A DNA stretch of 64,000 nt from Macrobrachium rosenbergii. Lineage: Eukaryota; Arthropoda; Malacostraca; Decapoda; Palaemonidae. The position numbers were made by a program, and so were the translations under genes. Location: NCBI RefSeq assembly GCF_040412425.1, contig NC_089782.1:17852622-17916621 (forward strand). Direction: 5' to 3'. The notes under the pieces are model-generated. The model did no database searches. It saw only the letters and a list, made by a program, of their open reading frames with translations, and was not told the DNA's origin. Of this stretch, positions 40,701 to 52,700 are shown one piece after another; position 1 is the stretch's first letter; the number at the start of each line of letters is the position of its first letter.

Positions 40701-43700
40701 AATATTACGCCATTTCTGATGAACTTGATCATATGTCAATTCTGGGTTCTGGAAACGAAGAAAATTTCTAATATCTGCTTTAGCATTTCAATATTTGCTT
40801 TTGCATGTGCAGTTTACCTCAGGTTAATACATGACATGAAATAGAACAAAGTACCCTGGTCTATGCTTTCTGAGCATCAAAACAACTATCTTTTTAATAC
40901 ACTGGGATTCCAAAGCTTAATACTGAAATTTTCAATTACCTTCAGGTAGCTGGCATAAACATATTTATTCTTTTTAGCAATAAAAAATTACAAAACACAA
41001 CATTGAATCTCAGTTCACTTTATGTAACTGCAAAATAACATATCCTTATTAAAGACTAAACATTAGATTACAGCCTCTTTTCAACTAAAGTAATCTTATC
41101 ATTGTCTGCTCCTTCAATGACCTTGCATTTTTCATAGCAAGAGGGTATCTACAGTATTAGTACAAAACCACATAAGCACAAATGCAGCAGCATATTTTGT
41201 GGATATCTCCAATAGAAAGTGACTGACTTAATGTGAATGTCGTGTGCTGACTGGCCTGATGATGATGAAGTGGTTAGGGAAGGGTAATAGGTAATGGTCA
41301 AATCACTTTGATATGAGTGGGGGGAAACCTGCACAATGAGCTGCCTGCAGTCCCATGACTCTCAAAATAATGAATGTAAATAAGCAACCAGTAATGGCTT
41401 TCCAAATTTTATTTTAAATACTTTTGGTTCAAAATTATTTCATTACCATTTTAAAGTATTGTCTACCATCATCATAAGTAAGGAAAATATAATTTAAATC
41501 AATGATCTAAAAAGCCTAGAAAAACCTTCCATCTGCAATTTAAAACCATTTGCGTTATAAAAAAACTTCAATGCAAAGATAACTAGCATAGATAGTGGCA
41601 ATCCCTTGTGCAGCTAAATACTTCCTACTTCAGGCAAATCTGGATGAAGTTTCAGCCTGCAATGTATGCTTGTCACATTGCAGAAAACACAAGCACTCAT
41701 GCAAGCTAAACTGGGCTAGCTCAAAGGCAACATCACTCTCATTTTGAAATGACACATTATATTAAAATCTGAACAAGAAACAATACATTTTACCATATGG
41801 CTATCTAACATTATGTAACCAAAATCCACCAATTTCGAGATTACTAGATTACCACTTTCATATTAATTACCTCAAACTTATAAGCAGGGCCAAATATGGT
41901 CATAAAGAATCCAGAACGCACATTTCAAAACACTTTCTTGACCTAGCCACAAGGATGGATCTGAAGATCCACCAACAGGAGAAGCAAGCCTAAACTCAGC
42001 CCTCAAACGCCATCTATTGCCTGTGCTCTAAATAGCAAACTTTATAGTCCATGGATACCCCCTACCTCCTTGTAGGCACATTCTTAACAGACATTACTAT
42101 CTTTGACCCAAACTGCTACTTCATTTTAAACTTTGTTTAGGATTTCAACATTACAGAATATTTATGTTCCACCTTCAATCACAAAATCAACTAACAAAAT
42201 AAGAAGGTTTTTACCAATAAAGACTGAGTAGTGTTACAAGTTTTCACTAGTTTTAAAATTAATTACTCCCTAGCCAAATAAGCTATCGCTAATATATCTA
42301 CTTCAGTGCTTTGTTTAACCATGAATATCCATTTTTTAAACCAGTTTATGATTAGACTTTATCAGTGAAATCTCCCCAGGTATCTTTATTTTAAATATCT
42401 ACAAAAGTTCATTTACCATACCTTCCAGTTTTCCCGTTGTCCATTCAACATTTCCTTTTCAGTAGCCTCATCAGCAACGTCTGAATGAAATTGTTAAGCG
42501 CCTTCAACGCGTTCTGTAATGAACATCCTGTTTTATGCAGTGTCTTCTGTTTCCAGACCTAGGGTCGGATTAATTCATTCTTGTATTTTTGTGAATTGTC
42601 CTATTTTATTGTCTCATCACTGAGTATAATCAATGCATTTTGGATGTAAGTAGAGCATTTTATAACAGACCACATTGTTAATCATTACGTTTTCTGTATG
42701 TGCCATCCTGTTTTTGTAGATAACTAGTTCATCAAATTCAATTATAAATTCATATCCATGTACCCACGGTCTCTGTTTTTACGCAGAAATTTGCATAAAC
42801 TATACAGGTCACTTGTATCAATAAACCAGTTATGGGCTGCTCTAGGATAAACATCCAGCAATACTAAAAACAATACTAGCTAAATCTGAACCTAACATAA
42901 AAATTAATAAACCAGTAGTATCATAATGTCTTCCTGCTGTGGATATTTCGCACCACTCACAATCAGCATCACTTTTCTATCTGTCTTCAATGACAGATAA
43001 GATAAATATTTTGGTTTAGTGTTTATCTTTCAAAGTAGGAAATGAGTCAAAGCTTTCTGAAGCTCCATGTACTTGCATTGTTTGTGATATAAAAATTTAG
43101 GATCTTTCCTAGACAGTGACCACCAAGGGTTTACCTGATATGTATCCATTTTTGCAGTGTCAACACAAATACTATTGGAGGATTACCACTAAAAAAAACA
43201 TAAAGATTAAATATCATAAAAGATAATGACCCCAAGAAATATTAGTCCTAGATAATGACCCCCAAACTTTGTTGGGGGTCACTATCTAGGAAAGGTCCAA
43301 AAATTCTTTTAAATCTAAAGTCTTCAAAACTTTAGGCCCCATGCTTCCTTGATTTTTATTTCCATTATTTACTTAACTGCTGTTTACTTACATACTAGTT
43401 TACCCATATCGTACAACATTATGGTACTGCAATATGAAAGAGGTTAGATACAGAAAGTTTGGAACCTAAGGACATAAAATGGTTCAGTTGAACAATTTGA
43501 CAGTAATATGTAAGGTCACAATGCTGTAGTCAAGGTACTTCAATTCTGCATATTTTGCAGGGGTTAATTGGTCAGAGACTGATTCTGGGGATGGCTGATG
43601 GCAAATCTTAAACATGGAGTTTAATCACTCATAAACTATAGCTATTACACAGTTATACATTTGGAAAAACTATGGATATGCATGCTGTTTTATTATATAG

Positions 43701-46700
43701 ATACTGAATATTTCTATTGTAGTACATAGTACCTTTCTTATTTCTGTCTTGTCTATTATGTTTTGACATCCTATTCTGCAAAGGCTTATTCAGCAAGCCA
43801 AAGGTCTCTTCGATTTGTTCCACGAGCATGTGTTCACAGCTTGAACACTCATAACAATAACCCAACTATCTTATCAATATCTGTATTAGTACAACAGCTG
43901 GCATTGCAAATCACCCACACTATGTACTACTGCAGCCTTGAACACTTACTTCAGCCTACAACACTTACTTTCTCACTTTAATTCTTAATGAACTGTTTTT
44001 TATAATTTTTCTTTTCCAAAATGTTAGACATTACAAAACAAAATATGGATCTTTCCTAGACAGTGACCCCCAAGGGTTTTAACCTGGTATGTATCCACCT
44101 TTGCAGCATGTTTAGTAAAGGACCGTCAGGGATTACTGTAAAAACATAAACAAAAGACTGTAAATATCATCAAGATAATGACTCCCAAGAAATATTAGTC
44201 CTAGATAATGACCCCCAAGGGTAGATCCTAAAATATGCAATAAAGCATCCCTGTAGTGGATAACTGCAACCTTGTTACATGCATTTAAAGTACACCACCA
44301 CAAGAGGAAGTCACAGCACTTTACAGAATGTATTGTAAGCTGGAGAGGACACTAAGAGTTAAAGGAAATTACTCTCACTTAATATAGTGTGATTAATACC
44401 AACAGTGTTAACTTATGCTGTGGCTTACCAAACATCAGTAAGAGAAGCATAGATTTCTAAGAAGAAAAGGCAAAATGTCTGGTCAAATCTTTCAGAACAT
44501 TAGTCAAATATACTACAGTATGCTTATACTATACTATCTTATAAGAAATTAACAAAAAAGATGAATCTCCTAAGTACACAGTTCAGATTCATGCTACTGA
44601 TCAGTACAGCCAGTGTTAACTTTTTCAAAAAATTACTCCAAATTACATGGCACACAGAGAGCACACTACATAACACTTCCAAAAAAATGTGAAAACAGTA
44701 GTCAAGATAGTACAAACACTGAATAGTACAACTAATTACTTACATGAGTATTTAAAGCACTGCAAATTTCTTTCCAGATATTTATTTTCTTTGCAGAACG
44801 GTCTCGCAATGATGGGTATCGAAGCTCAACTTCATCCAAAAAGAGGCTGAACAACTCCCGACTCCATTTAGTTTTCTTAATATCTGTTTAATACACAGAA
44901 CGAATATTAAGAGGAAAATTTACCTAAAGTCTGATTATGCTGGACAGAAACACTTACACAAATTACAAACATTTTTTTCTCAGTGTAGATTATAATGTAT
45001 CAATAACTGTGAACAAAGACAGAATGAGAGAGATACCTAATAACTTGATGGTATGACCTAATTCAATAATGCCACTTCATGCAATACTGCAATGCTAGCA
45101 ATTGCACACTATAATATGCATTAATAAAGTTTTCTCTACTGGGGCTTTAATTTGGTATAAGATTCACTTAATGATCTTGTGAGGTGGAACAGTCCCAACC
45201 TTCTCCCGTTATATTGAAGTGTGGGAGAAGGATTTGGAACTGTGGCCTATTCTCCTTTCAGAGACTCACCACAGAAGCTTCATGAAGGCCTTGACAAGCA
45301 AATGCTACCTTCACTGTGCATTACATGCAATATATCACCATAATAATTCTGATTTCAATTTTGAGAAAGTTTATTGTTAAGTGGGGTGCTTCTAGAGGAG
45401 CCTGAGAAACTAGAGGATAGGATGGACCAGCAGAATGGAAGACACCAAAGGATACAGATCAACAGCCAGAAAAGCAATATATGGTAATACCAAGATATAA
45501 GAAAAGTGAACTCCCGTGATCATGGGGATGCGTTACATAACCCCCATGAATAGCTAAAATCCACAGATGTTTAAAACCCTCTAAAAACACTTAGAACTTA
45601 TCATTTTGATAGCTTTTTAAAGACAAACCTCTAAAAATGTATACCTGGAAGTATTTTAATAGTTTTATCTAAAAAAGTCCATTTATTCATGAAAATTATG
45701 TAGAAAAATACAGTAATTAGTGAATATTCCTCAGTGAAAAATACTGCGAATGGGCAAATTTTCCATGAATAATGGGTAGATGTGAGAACCCGAATACGGG
45801 GGGGTTTACTGTAAAGTATAAAGTGCTATAATTTAATAAAACAGAAATTCCTTTTTAAACTCCTATGAACTGATCCGGCATATTATTAACTTTAATTACA
45901 AATCAGATAAAACGAAGAATTATTTTAATTTTAGTGATGTATACAGTGAGCACTGTACACTTAAGGAAGTCTGTTCAGAACTCAAAAGAGCATGGATAGA
46001 AGTTTTTATAATAAAACTACGGTTTGTAATACTTACCTGAACACCTGAATTGGCCCTGGTCATGACCAGACCGAATCCTATCCCTGGTTTTTACCACAAA
46101 GTGGATAATTAACTGTCAGCGTTACCGGTACAGGAAAAAATCTTGTCAAATGAGTTACTTGAGTACCTTGACAACGCTTTCTGCTGCAAATCCTGGCCGA
46201 CCAGGCCGAGATCCCCAATTGAGTTGGTCCACTATCCAAATTGATGGGGAGGAGGGCAGGGACTTATTCAGGTGTTCAGGCAAGTATTGCAATATTACTT
46301 TGACAGGAAACTTCACATTGCAATACACTCCTGAACACCTGGCGCAGCCGATTAACAAAATTTTAGCGAGGTGGGATCAATCTCATTCAGCCTGACCTGT
46401 CAACGGACAAAAGCTGGTAACTCATTATCAGCCTACTATGTGTAAATGAATGTGTCCTCACCTGCTCGCTGGACAGTCTCCAAGCAGCTAGCTTCAATAC
46501 GCGGAGGTTCCAATGGAAGTAATGGAAATGCAGCTGTCTGCGAAGATCGGAAGTAATGGAAATGCAGCTGTCTGAGAAGATCTTTCCTCTCTGGAAGGAA
46601 TATTGGGACCTCCATCAACATGTCCAGAAGGTCTGGAAACCAGGTCTTTGGGAAGGGGCATATCAAAGTCATCTGCGTGTTGACACTGTTTCTGAGTTTG

Positions 46701-49700
46701 ATCGAACCTGGATCAACTTCGAAAGGAGGGAATGCATCCACTTGCAGGTTATCCCAGGAGTGCAGCATTGCATCTGTCCTGCAGGACATAAGATCCACTA
46801 ATGGGGAGAAGTAGACCGGGAGACGGAAATTTAACCTGGTGGTGAAAAGATCCACTGTTGCTACATCTCTTCAACAGAAGTTGAACTTCCTCTGAACTAA
46901 GTCCATTTGCCCCAAGAACTTCCCTGCACAATGACTCCAAAACGTCTGCCAATACATTTGGTTTTTTTTTGACCATTTAATTGAGGATGAGAGAAACCTG
47001 GAGATACACATCCTGAGGTCCACTGAAATCATCCAACCGTCTCTCCGAACTGAGCAGCATCTGAATGCGAAGTTCCCACGTGAAACTTTGTCGAGACTAT
47101 CAACCGGCTGAGACCGAGAGATCTATAATGGTCTCCAAAAGATCCTCTGCCGCTTTGAATAAACGAAGATTCAGCTGTAAAACCCAGAGAAAGGGGAGGC
47201 TCTAATGCTCCCTTCTCAAAGGCTTGGATCTCTGCTGCCAGCTATCCCCTTGATGCTGGGGATGGGAATAATGTAAATAAACTGGGGAGCCAGATGAGAG
47301 GACGAGAATGAAAAGGACCCTGATCCCTCCCCTTAATACCTCCACTACCCAACTCTCTGCACCCCACTCCTTTGTGTTCCAGAAGGGAGTAGGCAACCTC
47401 CCTACAGGTGCAGGCAGAAGGAACATCTCTACTTTCCGAAAACCCTTCTTAAGCTAAGAAGGTTTTGATATCGAGGCAAGCTGAACTCTTGAGGCAAAAC
47501 GTGGACCTTCTTCGGTGATCAGGGGACTTGGAACGTGACGCTTAGCTGGAGATGACATTCTGGACCCTTTAGGAGATCTGGAACTTTGAGCTGCTCTAAA
47601 AGCCTGTTGTATTCTGCTGCTAATGCTCAAGAGCAAATGGAGACATCACTCCCCCCTAAAAGATTGTTGCTGAACAGAACCCCTCTTATGAATCTAAGGA
47701 TAACGAGGCAGATGATTCAAAAGAAATCCCTCCCTCTTTCTAAAGAACGTCGTACAGCCACCAGAAATGTGTAGTTTGGTAAGCCAACCCCATAGAAACT
47801 GATGTGATGAGTTTATCAAACAATGCAGGATTGGAGGGGGTATACCTCATCCTGTTTAAAGAACCCCAGTAACCCGGACAACATCCACGTAGAGTGGGAC
47901 AAGGCCTCCGACTGGCTCTTGGAAGGTGTCCCCAAAGTACAAGCCTCCCTAGATGGGTAACTGAGACAGACAATTGATGAAGGAACCTGTGAGAGAAGAA
48001 CCTCCAACAGATTCGTTGAGAGGAACTCCTGACACCCAGAGAAGGGTTACCCGCTACTTTGTAAAACCCCTGAATAGGAACAAAGTTTGAATCCTGCTTG
48101 ACTAACCTGATAATAGCAGCTAACCAGAGTTCGCCTCCCTCAAAAGACCTGCTCGACTTCTGGCCAAACCAGACCAGATTCTTTGATGTTTGAGAGACTA
48201 CTGGTTTCGTTTGCATATAGTGATTTGAACATCACACTTTTGGTGTGTAGGCCCTCTTCAGAGCCTGGACTGAGGATAAAGAGAATGGACAAGTCCACCA
48301 TCTTGGTTATACTCACTTTCATTAGCTGAAGAAACTATTATCCGGTACTGGATCCTCTTCTTCAAAGGAACATTCTTTACGCTGACTGGTCCTAATCAAC
48401 CGGAACAGGAAAAGAGACAGGTTGACCACTAGCAAACGCCGAACTCGAAAACTCCAGAATTGCTATTACACGGGTGTGAGGCGGACACTAACATATCTAG
48501 TCGGACTCCACTGAGCCAACCAGAAGTCGCCTTGCAAACCCGCATCACCCAGCGACGATGATGCAATACCTGGGCCGGCTACCCCTGAAGCGACAAACAC
48601 CACCTCCCGAGGCAGAAGTGTTTCGCAACACCCGATCCATGCAAATCCAGACGAATCAGACCTGCATGAGAAGGAATGGAACTGAAATCAAGCTGGTTAC
48701 GGAAGAAGGAGGAAAACTCCTGATGACCCAAAATCAAACCCGAACCCACATTGAACGCCTTAGACGGAGGAACAGAGAAACCTGCAGGAAAAGTTGAGAA
48801 AGAAGAAGAAGGAGAGAAGGAAGAAGCCACACTCAGAGTAAAGCACCAGAGCACCATGATGCTGACAGGTGGGAGAAAGAGACAGCGGGTCCAGAAACTC
48901 AAAGGAGTTTCTAAGGGCGTTACGAGCTACGAACCCAAGGAACTGAAGAAGGTAAATTACCAGCTATCTCAGAGAATGGAGAGGCTCAGGGAACTATCGA
49001 TTACTGGGATATGACTGAATGGCATGAGGTGAACCGCCAACTGCCGTGGCATCTGCAAGAATGCAATGTGAATACATTATGGTTAGAACCATTAAGGACG
49101 AGAAAATAATGAGTTGACATCTCTGCAGCCACCTGAGAAGCATCTAGATCGATGCCTGAGAAACTGCAGGATTAAGGTGGTCATAAAGAAGACGGATCAC
49201 TAGAGGCACAATTCTCCCCAACCTAGAAGAGAGAGAGGGAGCCATGGAAGCTCTTACATCACAGGTTGAACCAAAGAAAAATCTTTGCTCTGCTGAGTTA
49301 GGTTGAACCAAAGAAAAATCTTTGCTCTGCTAAGTTAAAGGCAAAGAAACAGGATGAGCGAACAAAAACTCCCAAGAGCTCTCCGGAGAGCGGACTGAAA
49401 AAGATGATTGAGTAAGGGCAATGGAAGAAGGCTTAAAAGAAATTGGGGAAAAGGAAAATTCTGAAGCCGCCAAAGAAGCCATTGATTTCAAAGAAAGAAA
49501 ATAGGCCGATTCTGTTCCCCCCGCCCCCCCTTGATAATCTTGATGGACATCATTAGCAAATTCAGGAAAATTCTTCAAGACATGATCATGAATATTGGAA
49601 AACCAAAATTAAAACACTGCCTAACTAGTAATCAATAACCTTTAGAGAGACCCAATAAATCTGCATTACATTCAGCAACACTGAAAATCCGATTGCCAGA

Positions 49701-52700
49701 ATTATACCACTACAAGACGAAAGAAATTTATCCCTGAAGGAAAAGGAACTCTCAAGAAAAAAGGGAGGTATTCTCCAAAAATTTCAGAGCCACACAAACC
49801 AGAAACCAAATCTGAACGACCTTCACGGATTTAGAAACCTTCTATTTTAAAGAAGCACTGATGGTGAAATAAACCAGAGATGGATCTAAGCCAAACATTA
49901 GGAAAGCCCTGCAAACCTGGAACCAAGAAACTGCACCTTCCTAACTTCTCTTCCTCTGAATACTTCCTAAGTACTAATTCTACTCGTCTGTGTCATACCT
50001 AATTCTAAACCACCCTTAGAACTTACACTCTTGAGAGGAAGGAAATCTGCTGCCAACACTGCCTGCTCAGGCGCTGGGAGAGGATGGCAGATCCTACCTT
50101 CAGAGGTCTGCAGTTCTCGGACCCCCGGCACCTGTTAGGGCTGGATCTGGAACAGGCAAGAGGCTGAAAAAGAACGATTAGAATCTACAACACTAGTACT
50201 ACTATCACTATCTTTAATTTCAGCACTGATCATACAAGTTAGAAAATAGACTAGACATACTAGCTGATAATCATCTTCTAACTTCTTGAATAATTCAGAC
50301 TCTAACGCTTCCTTATCAAGAGCTTGTACCTCTACAGCTGGTTCTAACCTCATACACCTTGAAGCTAAGGATTTTCTGTGCTTTTACATAATCTTCATCT
50401 GATCTACTGACCAAGACCTACACTCGTCACATCTTACTGACATTACATTGAATCTTTCTACATGATATACAAAGAGAATGTCTGTCATGCTTGAGGGTAC
50501 TCATCCTATGCTTGCAGGCTGTACATGATCGATGAGCGGTAGCATCTCCAGTAGTAGAGCTTGGTCGTCAAGGCTGTAGCAGAAGTGGAAGCAGCGGCGC
50601 TAACCGATGGGGGCGTCTTCCTGTCTGATTTATCCATCTCAAAATCCAAAAACAAAGCCAAAGTCAAAAACTGGGAGAGAAGTTCCAAAACCAGTCAATA
50701 AAATACAAATCCAGGAGAAAGGGCGATGAAAACAGTTCAAGTCGTTATCTGATATCTAAAATACTTACAAGGGGGTCGGCCTAAAGACCAAAAAGTTCGC
50801 CTGATGCAGGATACATCCACACAGCACGGTGAACTGATAACAATTGGGGATCTCGGTCTCGTTCGGCCGGGATTTGCAGCAGCGTTGTCAATGGTACCTC
50901 AGGTAACTCATTTGACAAGATTTTTTCCTGTAGCGTTGGTAACGCTGACAGTTAATTACCCACTTTGTGGGTAAAATTATGGGGATATAGTTCGGGCTGG
51001 TTAGTGGCCAGGCTAATTCAGGTGTTCAGGGAGTGTATTGCAATACAATATTTAATTTGCAATGATAATTATATGAAATTTATTGCATTTTTTTATCATT
51101 AGGAAAAAATTTGGCCATTATCAATCAACTCAATACAGAATTTTCATTCATTTTAAAATCATGATGCTAACACAATAATGAGAGCTTCTGTTTGGGCTGA
51201 AAGCTTACTTGCGCTATAAGCACCTGGGGACATATAAGTCTCCAAGGATGGGTGTATGCCCTCCTGGTTGGGAGATGCTTCAGTGTTTTCATGAAGGCTC
51301 ACTTCAACTGTCTCCTCCTCGCGTGACTCGCAGCAGCTAAAAGCCTCTTGCTCTGTCTCGTGTAATGTCATGCATGCTTCACAGGCAAATTTACGGCTCC
51401 TGTAAAAAAGGCAAGGCAATTAACACAACACTGACATAGGGTTCTTACTTCCTGCAGTAATTGTGGTATCTTGATATTGTAAACAAGGAACTTTACAATA
51501 CAAAAAAAGAAGAGTTATAATAAGTTGAAAATACACCACCAGATTTATAAGTACATGTACAGTAAAAACTTGATGGGGATTCTTTCCAGTATAGCTACAC
51601 AGTAACAAAACCTTCCTGTTTCTGTGACCTTTAAAACTTGAATATTCAAAGGCCCTGATTTTCAATAAAATCTGAATGAATTTGCACAGTATAGTTTACT
51701 ACTGTTACTACATATGCATTAATATTGAGGTGTGAATCCCAAAAATTACACGAGGACTGCATTCAAGGGCCCCTTTCAATCAAAATATGTTTCTTTTCCC
51801 AAATGTTGAACATAAAGGCTTGTCCAGTCCTGCACCTACCAACAGCATGTTGTTGAGTCCTATACTCATCAATGTTTTCAAGTACAGAACTGTACTTATC
51901 AGTGTTTTCAAGTATAGAACTGCATTTATCAATGCTTTCAAGTACAGTACTATGGTTCACTACAGATTAAATAAAACAACTTCAGTCACTTTTGGGAAGA
52001 CAACACTACACTGCTGTATACTGGGTTAAATTAAGAAATACTCCTTTATTGTTATTTTCTAAAGTCTGCAAGCTTCTAGACTTTCTCCAATCTATATACA
52101 ACTTTCAAACAGAAGTAAGCAGTGGCATATTGGTGATGTCACACCATGCAAATGGGTTATTTGTCCCTAATCTAACTCAATGATTTAAGTTTGTTTGAAT
52201 GAAAGACATTGTAATAGAAAGTCTAACATTACAAAATAAACTTCCTATTTAATAAAAGTTTAAGTCAAGGTTTTAATATGTTTCACCCAATTATATATTT
52301 TAATTTCCATTTAAAAAAATAAGGTGGTTCACTGATGTGAGTCACTCTAACTGCCAATCAATTTCTAAAAATCAGCTTTTCTGCATTAATCCTGAATAAA
52401 ACCAATATTTTTTTTAGAAATTATAAACACACTTAAATGACTTTATAAGTTTAAACATTATTTTGCAAGAGCCAAAAGATTTACAGTATCAGTAACCTTT
52501 TTAATTTGTTAAAGTTGTTGGTTTTGATATTTCACATTTGTTACTGTTATTCTAGAATTTTCAGTCATTTCTGAACTTTAAAGACAACAACATTTCCATT
52601 CAAAACCAAATCAACTCTGCTTTCAATTGGCATGGAACATATAGCCTATAATTCTAGCTCCAGTTTATTTCACTTTCATATATAGAACTGAATCTCAATA

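Larger units (their letters stand above)
46024..51044 (-). mobile_element. DIRS-like retroelement 1 (5.02 kb) in intron 2
   Basis: Inverted terminal repeats of about 200 bp (46024-46222, 50840-51044) enclose minus-strand traces in DIRS order: gag-like (47740-48216), start of the RT region (47202-47426), then the RNase H end and post-RNase H domain (46436-46976). An internal complementary region is at 46256-46341 just inside the left (3') repeat. RT core and tyrosine recombinase are deleted, so it cannot move by itself. It is a different family from the 31-36 kb element, since the ITR sequences are unrelated, but has nearly the same length. Sense to the host gene. Confidence 0.78.

Noticed and set aside
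48558..49014. Plus-strand charged ORFs inside DIRS 1
   Set aside because: Shadow frames opposite the gag side of the element; no motif and the element's coding sense is minus.
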